A stretch of DNA of 64,000 bases from Streptomyces sp. NBC_00390 (GCF_036057275.1 NZ_CP107945.1:806001-870000), one strand, 5' to 3'; positions 7,912 through 16,610 are shown, numbered from the stretch's first letter. Notes: a model not told the origin generated them from the sequence alone. Numbers and translations are program-made.

Positions 7912-8833
7912 GGCCGTAGCGCTCCTCAGCCTTCCAGAAGTACACAAAGCCCGCACAGCCGATCAGGGCCGCCCACCCCAGGCCCGCCGCCCAGACGTGC
8001 GAGGGCAGGTTCGAGGACCCGTATCCGTCGATCAGGGCGAACCGGACGAGGTCCATGTAGATGGCCGCCGGGTTGTACATCAGGACGTCGGCGATCCAGG
8101 CCGGCCGGTCGGCGAGCATGATCGGGATGGAGAACATGACACCCGAGGCGTACATCCAGGTACGCATGACGAACGGCATCAGCTGGGCCAGGTCAGGCGT
8201 CTTCGACCCCAGCCGCGCCATGATCAGCGCGAGCCCCGTGTTGAACACGAACTGCAGCGCGAGGGCGGGTAGGACCAGGAACCAGGACCACGTGGGGAAG
8301 CTGCCGAACGCGACCACGATGACCACCAGCACGATCATGGAGAACAGCAGCTGCTGGAGCTGCTGGAGCGCGAAGGAGACCGGCAGCGAGGCACGCGGGA
8401 AGTGCAGTGCGCGCACAAGGCCCAGATTGCCCGCGATCGCCCGGACACCGGCCATGACGGAGCTCTGGGTGAAGGTGAAGACGAACACACCCGTCACCAG
8501 GAAGGGGACGTAGATGCTCGTCGGCATGCCCCGGTTCGCCTTCAGGATCAGCCCGAAGATCAGGAAGTAGACCAGGGCGTTCAGCAGCGGGGTCGCCACC
8601 TGCCAGAGCTGCCCGAGCTTGGCCTGGCTGTACTGGGCGGTCAGCTTTGCCTGGGAGAAGGCCAGGATGAAGTGGCGCCTGCCCCAGAGCTGCCGGACGT
8701 ACTCGAACAGGCCCGGGCGGGCACCGCTCACCGACAGGCCGTACTTGGCGGCGAGCTGTGCCGGAGACAGGCCGTCGTCGGGCGATGGCGTGGGGCTCAT
8801 CGCGATGGCACCGTCATGGGTTGTGTCACTCAC
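7904..8833 (-). CDS. ABC exporter permease, Wzm/TagG (ABC-2) type
   Basis: 309-residue ABC-2 membrane subunit with about six hydrophobic segments (for example LLNALVYFLIFGLIL, LLFSMIVLVVIVVAF and the C-terminal AALIGCAGFVYFW) and a cytoplasmic N-terminus with KLGQLWQVATPLL, typical of Wzm/TagG. It pairs with the overlapping ATPase downstream. The GTG start at 8833 (SDTTHDGAIA...) is chosen on similarity to related Streptomyces proteins as I remember them. ATG 8800 is an alternative, and neither has a strong ribosome site. A 71-bp gap separates it from the glycosyltransferase gene. Confidence 0.88.
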   Translation of the reverse strand: MSDTTHDGAIAMSPTPSPDDGLSPAQLAAKYGLSVSGARPGLFEYVRQLWGRRHFILAFSQAKLTAQYSQAKLGQLWQVATPLLNALVYFLIFGLILKANRGMPTSIYVPFLVTGVFVFTFTQSSVMAGVRAIAGNLGLVRALHFPRASLPVSFALQQLQQLLFSMIVLVVIVVAFGSFPTWSWFLVLPALALQFVFNTGLALIMARLGSKTPDLAQLMPFVMRTWMYASGVMFSIPIMLADRPAWIADVLMYNPAAIYMDLVRFALIDGYGSSNLPSHVWAAGLGWAALIGCAGFVYFWKAEERYGRG

Positions 8834-8904
8834 AAGTTGAAACTTTCGTGTCCAAGATGCGCGGCATTTCGGGAGCGCCCCCGATGCTCTCAGAACCGAG
8901 CTTG

Positions 8905-9810
8905 TCAGATGACAGGAGGTCGGCCCAGCCGGGTGAGCCGCCACACAGTACGCCACTTCATGGGCCGGCGCGGTCCGCAGGGCGTGCGCAGGCCTTCGCG
9001 GAAGCCTGCGAACCACGCCTTGAGCGCGGGCAGCGACGGGCGCCGCACCAGGGTGAGCAGCATCCACACGCCGAGGTAGACGGGGACCAGCGGCGCCGGC
9101 AGGTTGCGCCGGGCGACCCAGACGCGGTTGCGGGCCACCATCCGGTGGTACACCGCGTGCCGGGACGGCGGCAGCGTCGGGTGGAACAGCACCATGTCCG
9201 CGCGGTAGTCGATCGCCCAGCCGGCATCCAGTGCACGCCAGGCGAGGTCGGTCTCCTCGTGCGCGTAGAAGAACTCGTCGGGAAGGCCGCCGACCTCGGC
9301 GATGACCTTGGTCCGCACCGCGTTCGCGCCGCCCAGGAAGGTGGTCACGCGAGAGGAGCGCATCGGGTCGGAGGCGCGCAGCCGCGGGACGTGGCGGCGC
9401 TGGGTGAGCCCGGTCTCCGGATCGGCGATGCGGAAGCTGACGATGCCCAGCTCCGGGTCGGCCTCGAAGGCCTCGCGGACCAGCTGCGCCGTGTCGGAGT
9501 TCGGCAGCAGTCCGTCGTCGTCGAGGAACAGCAGGGCGTCGACGTCGGAACCGGACGGGCCGAAGGCCTCGATGCCGACGTTGCGGCCGCCGGGGATGCC
9601 CAGGTTCTCGGGCAGCGTCACGGTGCGCACGCCCTCGGGCAGACCCCTGACCTCGGCGCCGTTTCCGACGACGACGACCTCGATCCGGTCTCCGTCCTGC
9701 CGGGCGACCGACTCGAGCAGGGCACGCAGCTCGTCGGGCCGGGTGCCCATCGTGATGATGACCGCGCCCAGCTTCATCGGCTTCACCGGTGCCTTCATGA
9801 GCGGCGTCAC
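8905..9810 (-). CDS. Family 2 glycosyltransferase
   Basis: GT-A fold glycosyltransferase of about 301 residues. The N-terminal nucleotide-binding strand is LGAVIITMGTRP, the metal-binding region is DALLFLDDDGLLP, and the later EVGGLPDEFFYAHEETDLAWRA is typical of GT2 rhamnosyl/galactosyl-type enzymes. It ends with a basic, amphipathic segment and has no clear transmembrane helix. The GTG at 9810 overlaps the preceding gene's stop (GTGA) and is preferred for coupling; ATG 9798 is an alternative. It likely decorates the product made by the surrounding CDP-alcohol transferases before export. The sugar donor cannot be deduced. Confidence 0.88.
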   Translation of the reverse strand: MTPLMKAPVKPMKLGAVIITMGTRPDELRALLESVARQDGDRIEVVVVGNGAEVRGLPEGVRTVTLPENLGIPGGRNVGIEAFGPSGSDVDALLFLDDDGLLPNSDTAQLVREAFEADPELGIVSFRIADPETGLTQRRHVPRLRASDPMRSSRVTTFLGGANAVRTKVIAEVGGLPDEFFYAHEETDLAWRALDAGWAIDYRADMVLFHPTLPPSRHAVYHRMVARNRVWVARRNLPAPLVPVYLGVWMLLTLVRRPSLPALKAWFAGFREGLRTPCGPRRPMKWRTVWRLTRLGRPPVI

Positions 9811-10586
9811 TTCAGCCTGCTCGACGCGAGGACGGAGATCAGGTGCAGCACCGTCTGCAGCAGCGCGATACCGGCCAGCACGGCGACACCCAGGCGGGTG
9901 AAGAAGAGATCGCCCCGAGCCTGGTCGAGGGCGGCCAGCACGAGGATGAGCAGAGATGCCTCGATGCCGAGGACCAGCCGGTGGAACTTGAGCGCGGCGG
10001 CGGCCCGGCGGGCGAGCGCCATACCGGACGAGCGCGGCTCGGCCGCTGCTTCCTTGACCGGCTCCATCCCGGCCTGGTGCCGGGCGACGCCGACCAGGTC
10101 GGTCTCGGCCTTGATCAGGATCGCGCCGAGGGCGGCGAGGGTGCCCAGGAAAGCCCACAACCAGTCGATCCGCCCGCTGCCCCACGGGTCCGCGGCGCGC
10201 AGGCCGAAGCCGACCAGGACCGCCGCGTCGCACAGATAGGCGCCGACCCGGTCCAGGTACACGCCGGAAAGGGAGTACTGCTTCTTCCAGCGGGCGACCT
10301 CGCCGTCCACGCAGTCGAGCAGCAGGTAGAGCTGAACCATCACCACGGCGAGGACGGCACCCCATATGCCCGGTACCAGCAGCGCCGGGGCGGCCAGCAC
10401 ACCCGCGAGGGTCATCAGGTAGGTCAGCTGGTTCGGCGTGACCTTGGTGCCGACCAGGACGCGGGTGATGCGCAGGGAGATCTCGCGCATGTACAGGCGG
10501 CCGCCCCAGTGCTCACCGCTACGCCGGTCCTTGACACCGGCCGGGTGCACGACCGGGCGGAGTTCAGCTACGGATGGTCTTGGCAT
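9807..10586 (-). CDS. CDP-alcohol phosphatidyltransferase-family protein with altered catalytic motif
   Basis: 259-residue membrane protein of the CDP-alcohol phosphotransferase family. The motif D91-C-V-D94-G-E-V-A-R then G108-VYL-D112-RVG-A116 follows the family pattern DxxDGxxARx8Gx3Dx3D, except that the fourth Asp, the proposed catalytic base, is Ala. Several hydrophobic helices follow. The frame is open further upstream, but ATG 10586 is chosen; it overlaps the end of the G1P-dehydrogenase-like gene by 23 bp. It may use a different base, work with the second family member encoded in this operon, or have lost transferase activity. Confidence 0.87.
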   Translation of the reverse strand: MPRPSVAELRPVVHPAGVKDRRSGEHWGGRLYMREISLRITRVLVGTKVTPNQLTYLMTLAGVLAAPALLVPGIWGAVLAVVMVQLYLLLDCVDGEVARWKKQYSLSGVYLDRVGAYLCDAAVLVGFGLRAADPWGSGRIDWLWAFLGTLAALGAILIKAETDLVGVARHQAGMEPVKEAAAEPRSSGMALARRAAAALKFHRLVLGIEASLLILVLAALDQARGDLFFTRLGVAVLAGIALLQTVLHLISVLASSRLK

Positions 10587-11625
10587 AGTCGGCGTACGCG
10601 TCCCTGATCTGGTCGTTGGTGAGGTCGAGGTGCTCGAGGACGGTGAAACGCCCCGGGCGGGTCTGCGGTGCGTACTCCACGGCCCGGACGAACTCGTCCG
10701 GGGAGAACCCGATCTCCTCGGGCAGCACCGGCAGTCCGTGTCTGCGCAGCACCTCGGCGAAGAGGGCCGAGTCCTCGTGAGCTCCGCGCAGATGCATCGC
10801 GAACGCGGCACCGAGGCCGACCTGCTCGCCGTGGCTCGCGGCACGCTTGGGGTAGAGCAGGTCGAAGGCGTGGCTGATCTCGTGGCAGGCGCCGGAGGAG
10901 GGCCGGGAGTCGCCGCTGATCGACATGGCGATGCCGGAGAGCACGAGTGCCTCGGCGAGCACGGTGAGGAACTCGTCGTCACCGATGCCGCCGGGGTGGC
11001 GCAGTACGGACTGGCCCGCGGTGCGGGCCATGGCCGCGGCGAGGCCGTCGACCGGCTCGCCCTTGACGCGGTGGGCGAGCTCCCAGTCCGCGATCGCCGA
11101 GATGTTGGAGATCGCGTCGCCGATGCCGGAGCGGACGAAACGGACGGGGGCGTCACGGACCACGTCGAGGTCGATGACCATGGCGATGGGCGAGGGGACA
11201 CCGTAGGAGCCGCGGCCGTTGTCGTTGTCCAGGATGGAGATCGGCGAGCACAGTCCGTCGTGCGCGAGGTTCGTCGCGACGGCGGCCATCGGGAGGCCGA
11301 CGCGGGCCGCGGCGTACTTCGCCACATCGATGATCTTGCCGCCGCCGAGGCCGACGACCGCGTCGTACCGGCTTCCCTTGATGTCGTCGGCGAGTTTGAC
11401 CGCCGAGTCGATCGTGCCGTCGCCGACCTCGTACCAGTCCGCGCCCGGCAGCATCGGGGAGAGCCGCTCGCGCAGCGCCTTCCCCGAGCCGCCGCTGACC
11501 GCGAACGCCAGCTTGCCGGAGGCGGAGATCCTCTGGTCGGCCAGGACGCCGGCCAGGTTGTCAAGCGCCCCGCAGCTGATGTCGACGACGACCGGGGACG
11601 GGATGAGCCGGGTCAGTACTGGCAC
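10564..11625 (-). CDS. sn-glycerol-1-phosphate dehydrogenase-like enzyme (Fe-ADH/DHQS superfamily)
   Basis: 353 residues with the signatures of the EgsA/AraM glycerol-1-phosphate dehydrogenase group: GLGGGKIIDVAKYAA (92-106), VATNLAHDGLCSPIS (116-130), SGIGDAISNISAIADWELAH (166-185), SGACHEISHAFD (244-255) and SHGEQVGLG (264-272). By family analogy the metal ligands are D170, H248 and H265. These enzymes reduce dihydroxyacetone phosphate to glycerol 1-phosphate, the archaeal stereoisomer. Here it is flanked by a cytidylyltransferase-like gene and CDP-alcohol transferases, so it probably makes the polyol phosphate to be CDP-activated. Substrate is inferred, not proven; another keto-phosphate is possible. 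Confidence 0.85.
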   Translation of the reverse strand: MPVLTRLIPSPVVVDISCGALDNLAGVLADQRISASGKLAFAVSGGSGKALRERLSPMLPGADWYEVGDGTIDSAVKLADDIKGSRYDAVVGLGGGKIIDVAKYAAARVGLPMAAVATNLAHDGLCSPISILDNDNGRGSYGVPSPIAMVIDLDVVRDAPVRFVRSGIGDAISNISAIADWELAHRVKGEPVDGLAAAMARTAGQSVLRHPGGIGDDEFLTVLAEALVLSGIAMSISGDSRPSSGACHEISHAFDLLYPKRAASHGEQVGLGAAFAMHLRGAHEDSALFAEVLRRHGLPVLPEEIGFSPDEFVRAVEYAPQTRPGRFTVLEHLDLTNDQIRDAYADYAKTIRS

Positions 11626-12362
11626 GCGATCTCACGGCCCTTCGCGAGGTCGTCGTGGTTGTCGATCTCGACCCACTTGACGTCGCCGATGGGGGCGACG
11701 TCGATACGGAAGCCGCGGTTCACCAGCTCCTGGTAGCCGTCCTCGTAGTAGAGGTCGGGGTCCCGCTCGAAGGTGGCCTTCAGCGCGTCGGCGAGGGCGG
11801 CCGCGGCCTCGGGCTCGATGAGGGTGACGCCGATGTACTCGCCGGTGGCGGTGGCCGGGTCCATCAGCTTGGTGATGCGCGACACGCCCTTGTCGCCATC
11901 GGTGATGACCTTCATCTCCTCGTCGGCGAGGTGCTTCACCGTGTCGAGGGCGAGGATGATCTTCCGGCCGTCTCCGCGGGCGTCCAGCAGGGTGCGCTCG
12001 ACGGACACGGGGTGCACGGTGTCGCCGTTGGCGAGGATCACACCCTCCTTGAGGACGTCACGCGCGCACCACAGGGAGTAGGCGTTGTTCCACTCCTCGG
12101 CCTTGTCGTTGTCGATGAGGGTGAGCTTCAGCCCGTACCTCGACTCGAGGGCGGCCTTGCGCTCGTACACGGCCTCCTTGCGGTAGCCGACGACGATGGC
12201 CACCTCGGTGAGCCCGATCTCGGCGAAGTTGCCGAGCGTCAGGTCCAGGACCGTGCTGGAACCGTCTCCCGCGGGATCCACGGGCACGAGGGCCTTCGGA
12301 AGCGTGTCGGTGTAGGGGCGCAGACGGCGTCCGGCTCCGGCTGCCAGTACGAGGCCGATCAT
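11613..12362 (-). CDS. Sugar/alditol-phosphate nucleotidyltransferase (cytidylyltransferase-like)
   Basis: 249-residue GT-A-like nucleotidyltransferase with N-terminal LVLAAGAGRRLRPYTDTLPK and ALVPVD (residues 4-28), the NNAYSLWCAR segment resembling LicC/inositol-phosphate cytidylyltransferases, and ANGDTVHP as the metal-binding region. Family members activate phosphocholine, inositol phosphate or sugar phosphates with CTP. In this operon it most plausibly produces the CDP-alcohol used by one of the two CDP-alcohol transferases. It overlaps the upstream gene by ATGA and the downstream gene by 13 bp. Confidence 0.83.
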   Translation of the reverse strand: MIGLVLAAGAGRRLRPYTDTLPKALVPVDPAGDGSSTVLDLTLGNFAEIGLTEVAIVVGYRKEAVYERKAALESRYGLKLTLIDNDKAEEWNNAYSLWCARDVLKEGVILANGDTVHPVSVERTLLDARGDGRKIILALDTVKHLADEEMKVITDGDKGVSRITKLMDPATATGEYIGVTLIEPEAAAALADALKATFERDPDLYYEDGYQELVNRGFRIDVAPIGDVKWVEIDNHDDLAKGREIACQY

Positions 12363-14143
12363 GCGGGTTCTCCTTCGTCATGTACGGCGGGTGCCTGCGA
12401 GGACACCCAGAAGCGGGTGCTCTCGACGAGCACCACGAGAGCCACGGCCACGGCCAGGGCCGCCAGCGCGATGGTGAAATCTGTGCTGTCGGTCAGGAAG
12501 GCCAGCAGTGCGACTGCCAGGACCCGCCCCTCGTGCCCGCCGATGGCGCGCACCAGCCGGCGCGGCGGCGCGCCCGTGCCACCGCGAATGCGGTACACCG
12601 TGTCGTAGTGATGGTAGGCGACGGCGGCCACCAGCCCGAAAGCTGCCGGAAGTGCCCCGTTCACCTCCGCGTGGGCCGCGAGGGCGAGGATCGTGCAGTA
12701 TTCGGCGGCCCGCAGCACCGGGGGGACGAGCCAGTCGAGGGCGCCCTTGAGGGGCCTGGCGACGGCGATGCCGGAAGTGATGATGTACACAAGAGCCGCG
12801 AGGACGGGCCAGACGGTGCCGAAGCCGGTGAAGGCCGCGGTCGCCACCAGGGCGGCACCGCCGGCCACGGCCGACGCGAGGGGTATCAGGCCCGGCAGCC
12901 CTCTCACGCGTGACGCGGCGGCGTGGGCGACCGTCTCGGCGAGCAGGCCGGAGTCGGCGAGGTCCGCGAGCGCCTGCGCGGCACGGTCCGTGCGGTGCGC
13001 CTTGCGGGTGAGCGAGCGCAGAACACGGCCCGCGGTGGTGTAGCAGGCGGCCAGCGAGCAGCCGACGAGGAGCGCGTAGAAGACGATCCGGGGGCTGGTC
13101 ACGGCGGTGAGCACGGCGATCATGGCCCAGCGTTCGCCGATCGGCAGCACTATCATCCGGCGCACCCACACCGTCCAGCCGACGCTGTCCAGCTTGCTGG
13201 ACAGGGCAGCGGTCGGACTCGTGTTCGCGGTCGCGTCGTGGTTCGCCTCGTTGAAGGAGAAGTCGACGATGTGCCGGCAGGTCTGCAGGATCATCGCCGC
13301 GAGGGCGAGCGCCCATACGTCGTCGCCGTTGCGGGCGGCCCCGAGGGCGAGGCCCGCATAGAACGCGTACTCCTTGGCGCGGTCGAACGTGGCGTCCAGC
13401 CAGGCGCCCATCGTCGAGTACTGCAGGGAGTAGCGGGCGAGCTGCCCGTCGGTGCAGTCAAGGACGAAGGAGAAGAGCAGCAGCAGGCCTGCTGCGATGT
13501 AGCCGCCGCGGGTCCCTGTCGCGGCGCAGCCGGCCGCGATCAGCGCCGTGAGCAGCGAGGCGGTGGTGACCTGGTTCGGGGTCAGTCCGCGCCGGGCGCA
13601 CCAGCGGGCGATGTAACGCGAGTACGGGCTGATGCAGAACGTGGTGAAGAAGCCGTCGCGGGCCTTGACCGCCGAGCGCAGCCGTACGGCCTCCTCGTCC
13701 ACGGCCTCGACCTCGGCACGAGCCTGGTGGCGTTCCTGCGCGTCGGTGGGTACGGCAGCGACCAGCCGGCCCAGCTCGGGCCGGTGCACCACGGTGCCCT
13801 CTGTGACCAGCGCCTCGGCCACGGTGTCCACGAGACCGTCGGCACCAGCAGGAGCGGCGCCGGCCGGCACATGGGCGCAGACCGTGCGCACGGCATCGGT
13901 CAGGGCCTGGCGGGCCTGCGGCTGGACGGTCAGCGCGCCGGTGACGGCGGCGGCGTCGAAACGGGGATCGGTCAGCCCGAGACGGAGGGCGTGGACATGC
14001 CCAACGAAGCGGGGGTCCACGACGGCGACCCGGTCGCCTGCGGGTACGGCGGCGATCAGGGCGGCGGTGTCCTCGGCGCCGGAGGCGACGCGTACGTCAA
14101 ACCCAAGCGACCGCAGATCGCCCTCGAGCGACGATCCGGGCAC
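12359..14143 (-). CDS. DUF5941-type CDP-alcohol phosphotransferase, large membrane protein
   Basis: 594 residues or slightly more. The N-terminal ~165 residues are soluble and unassigned. A complete CDP-alcohol transferase motif follows (D229-C-T-D232-G-Q-L-A-R, G246-AWL-D250-ATF-D254), then a C-terminal half with several hydrophobic helices corresponding, I believe, to DUF5941. It is the first gene of the minus-strand operon and keeps all four Asp residues, unlike its paralogue at 9807-10586. The listed start is GTG 14143. CTG 14173 is attractive because it adds STAILTGPP, a segment I associate with N-termini of homologues, and has GGAG nine bases upstream. The substrate alcohol is unknown. 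Confidence 0.85.
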   Translation of the reverse strand: MPGSSLEGDLRSLGFDVRVASGAEDTAALIAAVPAGDRVAVVDPRFVGHVHALRLGLTDPRFDAAAVTGALTVQPQARQALTDAVRTVCAHVPAGAAPAGADGLVDTVAEALVTEGTVVHRPELGRLVAAVPTDAQERHQARAEVEAVDEEAVRLRSAVKARDGFFTTFCISPYSRYIARWCARRGLTPNQVTTASLLTALIAAGCAATGTRGGYIAAGLLLLFSFVLDCTDGQLARYSLQYSTMGAWLDATFDRAKEYAFYAGLALGAARNGDDVWALALAAMILQTCRHIVDFSFNEANHDATANTSPTAALSSKLDSVGWTVWVRRMIVLPIGERWAMIAVLTAVTSPRIVFYALLVGCSLAACYTTAGRVLRSLTRKAHRTDRAAQALADLADSGLLAETVAHAAASRVRGLPGLIPLASAVAGGAALVATAAFTGFGTVWPVLAALVYIITSGIAVARPLKGALDWLVPPVLRAAEYCTILALAAHAEVNGALPAAFGLVAAVAYHHYDTVYRIRGGTGAPPRRLVRAIGGHEGRVLAVALLAFLTDSTDFTIALAALAVAVALVVLVESTRFWVSSQAPAVHDEGEPA

Positions 14144-14542
14144 GGGCGGACCGGTGAGGATGGCGGTCGACAGACGAACTCACTCCTTGGAGCTGACGGT
14201 GCAAGAGCACGGCGGCTCGGCCCGGTCCCCGGGCGGCGGCACGTCGGCAGAGGCTATCGGATGAATGGAAGCAGGAGTTCACCAGCCGTTTACGCCCTGG
14301 CGGCCCGCCGGAATCATCATCCTCGATCACCACCCCGCCCTCCAAACCGCGGACCTCGGGAAGGCCGGTCGGCGCGTAGGTCCTTGCCCCGTCCGCCAGG
14401 GCCTTTCTTCCTGATCAGGCCGGATCGGGCCGGATCAGCGAGCAGGGTCCGGTGCGGGGGCACCACCCGCGCCGAGGGCTGTGGGAGAGCCAGGACACAG
14501 GAGCCCGGCAAGATCCGGAAGGAAGGCCCTAGGGTGGCCGAC
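14144..14542. promoter_or_regulatory. Divergent intergenic region, glycan operon / galE-type gene
   Basis: About 400 bp without a convincing gene, between two divergently transcribed units. It should contain both promoters. I see short repeats of GGCCGGATC near 14420-14440 but no element I can name. Confidence 0.4.
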
Positions 14543-15523
14543 ATGACTTGGCTGATCACAGGCGGAGCGGGATACATCGGCGCACATGTGGCGCACGCCA
14601 TGGCGGCGGCCGGGGAGCGGGTCGTCGTGCTCGACGACATCTCCACCGGGATTCCCGAGCGGCTGCCGGACTCGATCCCACTGGTACGCGGATCGGTGCT
14701 CGACGCGCGGACGGTCGCGCGCACCCTCGCCGAGCACGAGGTCACAGGTGTCGTACATCTCGCGGCGAAGAAGCAGGTCGGGGAGTCAGTGGAGCGGCCG
14801 CTGACGTACTACCGGGAGAATGTGCACGGTCTGACCGTCCTGCTGGACGCGGTGGTCGAGGCCGGTGTCCAGCGGTTCCTGTTCTCCTCGTCGGCCGCCG
14901 TGTACGGGGTGCCCGAACTGGATCTCATCCCGGAGAGCGCGCCGTGCGAGCCGATCAACCCGTACGGGGAGACCAAGCTCGCCGGGGAGTGGCTGGTGCG
15001 GTCGACAGGCCGCGCGCACGGACTGCCGACCGCCTGCCTGCGCTACTTCAACGTGGCGGGCGCGGCCACCCCCGAGCTGTCCGACACGGGGGTGTTCAAC
15101 ATCATCCCCATGTTCTTCGACCGGATCACCCGCGGCGAGGCGCCCAGGATCTTCGGCGCCGACTATCCGACGCCGGACGGCACCTGCATCCGGGACTACA
15201 TCCATGTGTCGGATCTGGCCGACGCCCATCTCGCCGTCGCCCGCCGGCTCACCGAGCCGGACGCCACCGGCGACCTGACGGTGAACATCGGCCGCGGGGT
15301 GGGTGTCTCGGTGCGGGAGCTCGCCGATCTGGTGGGCGAGGTGACCGGCCACCGCCTCGATCCGGTGGTCGAGCCGCGGAGGGCCGGCGACGCCGCCCGC
15401 GCGGTCGCCTCGGTCGAACTGATCTCCAAGGAGCTGGGCTGGACGGCCTCGCACGATGTGCGCGACATGGTCGCGTCGGCCTGGGAGGGCTGGCTGCTCC
15501 GGCACCCCGACGCCGCCGCGTGA
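14543..15523 (+). CDS. galE: UDP-glucose 4-epimerase-like NAD-dependent epimerase
   Basis: Extended SDR epimerase of 326 residues. The NAD motif GGAGYIGAHV is at residues 7-16. The catalytic Ser lies in SSSAAVYG and the YxxxK pair is in NPYGETKLAGEW. It interconverts UDP-glucose and UDP-galactose or similar pairs, supplying sugar nucleotides. It starts 400 bp from, and divergent to, the glycan-export operon, so it may provide the donor for that operon's glycosyltransferase. ATG 14543 matches the usual MTWLITGGAGYIG start; the long upstream open frame is not used. It could instead act on another nucleotide sugar. Confidence 0.88.
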   Translation: MTWLITGGAGYIGAHVAHAMAAAGERVVVLDDISTGIPERLPDSIPLVRGSVLDARTVARTLAEHEVTGVVHLAAKKQVGESVERPLTYYRENVHGLTVLLDAVVEAGVQRFLFSSSAAVYGVPELDLIPESAPCEPINPYGETKLAGEWLVRSTGRAHGLPTACLRYFNVAGAATPELSDTGVFNIIPMFFDRITRGEAPRIFGADYPTPDGTCIRDYIHVSDLADAHLAVARRLTEPDATGDLTVNIGRGVGVSVRELADLVGEVTGHRLDPVVEPRRAGDAARAVASVELISKELGWTASHDVRDMVASAWEGWLLRHPDAAA

Positions 15524-15533
15524 TCTTCCCGAC

Positions 15534-15567
15534 GCTCTGACCTGCGATCATTTCCGCAGGTCAGAGC
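15534..15567 (+). terminator. Terminator after the epimerase gene
   Basis: Perfect 13-bp inverted repeat (GCTCTGACCTGCG / CGCAGGTCAGAGC) with an 8-nt loop, 10 bp after the stop codon; no T-run. Confidence 0.85.
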
Positions 15568-15668
15568 ACATGACAACGGTGTTCAGTCCCGTGTTGCCCC
15601 ATACCCCCCACCCGTAGTTCACTGCACGTGCCGGGAGACCACGTCCGACGATTGCGGGAGGCAGCTTC

Positions 15669-16610
15669 ATGGGGGCTGGGCACGACCACGGGCACGCGCA
15701 CGGCGGCCCGCCGCCGACCGGTACAGCGGCCGCGGCCTACAAGGGACGGCTGCGGATCGCGCTCGCCATCACGCTCGGCGTGATGGTGCTGGAGGTCGTC
15801 GGCGGTGTGCTGGCCGATTCGCTCGCTCTGATCGCCGACGCCGCGCACATGGCGACGGACGCGGTCGGACTCGCGATGGCACTGCTCGCGATTCACTTCG
15901 CGGGCCGGCCTGCCACGGCGAACCGCACGTTCGGGTACGCGCGTGCCGAGATCCTCGCGGCACTCGCCAACTGTCTGCTCCTGCTCGTCGTGGGCGGCTA
16001 TCTGCTCTTCGAGGCGGTCGACCGGTTCATCAACCCGGCCGACACCCGCGGCGGTCTCACGGTCGTCTTCGCCCTGGTCGGCCTGGTGGCCAACATGGTC
16101 TCGCTGTCGTTGCTGGTGCGGGGGCAGAAGGAAAGCCTCAATGTGCGCGGCGCCTATCTGGAGGTGCTCGCGGACACGCTCGGCTCGCTGACGGTGCTGG
16201 TGTCCGCCGCGATCATCATCGCGACCGGCTGGCAGGCGGCGGACCCGATCGCCTCCTTGGTCATCGGCCTGATGATCGTGCCGCGTACCTGGAAGCTGCT
16301 GCGCGAGACGCTGAACGTCCTGCTGGAGGCGGCGCCCAAGGGCGTCGACATGGCCGAGGTCCGCGAACACATACTGGCACTGCCCGGTGTGGAGGACGTG
16401 CACGATCTGCATGCCTGGACGATCACTTCGGGGATGCCGGTGCTTTCCGCACATGTGGTGGTGACCCAGGACGTGCTGGACGCGGTGGGGCACGAGAAGC
16501 TGCTGCACGATCTGCAGGGCTGCCTCGGTCATCACTTCGACGTCGAGCACTGCACGTTCCAGCTGGAGCCCGTCGGGCACGCGGAGCACGAGGCAAAGCT
16601 CTGCCACTGA
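15669..16610 (+). CDS. Cation diffusion facilitator (CzcD/ZitB-type metal efflux)
   Basis: 313-residue CDF transporter with a His-rich N-terminus (GHDHGHAHGG), six predicted membrane segments and a cytoplasmic C-terminal domain with VHDLHAWTITSG and a His-rich end. The TM2 metal site is H-M-A-T-D (HMATDAVG). The TM5 site reads E-V-L-A-D, so the usual His of HxxxD is Glu here, which may alter metal preference. It probably exports Zn2+ or a related divalent ion by proton antiport. The start ATG 15669 follows GGGAGG. It is transcribed alone. Confidence 0.92.
   Translation: MGAGHDHGHAHGGPPPTGTAAAAYKGRLRIALAITLGVMVLEVVGGVLADSLALIADAAHMATDAVGLAMALLAIHFAGRPATANRTFGYARAEILAALANCLLLLVVGGYLLFEAVDRFINPADTRGGLTVVFALVGLVANMVSLSLLVRGQKESLNVRGAYLEVLADTLGSLTVLVSAAIIIATGWQAADPIASLVIGLMIVPRTWKLLRETLNVLLEAAPKGVDMAEVREHILALPGVEDVHDLHAWTITSGMPVLSAHVVVTQDVLDAVGHEKLLHDLQGCLGHHFDVEHCTFQLEPVGHAEHEAKLCH

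Noticed and set aside
9807..14143. Standard teichoic-acid (Tag/Tar) operon
   Set aside because: Exporter genes fit, but no TagA, TagB, TagF or TagD homologue is present; the dehydrogenase and CDP-alcohol transferases point to a different chemistry.
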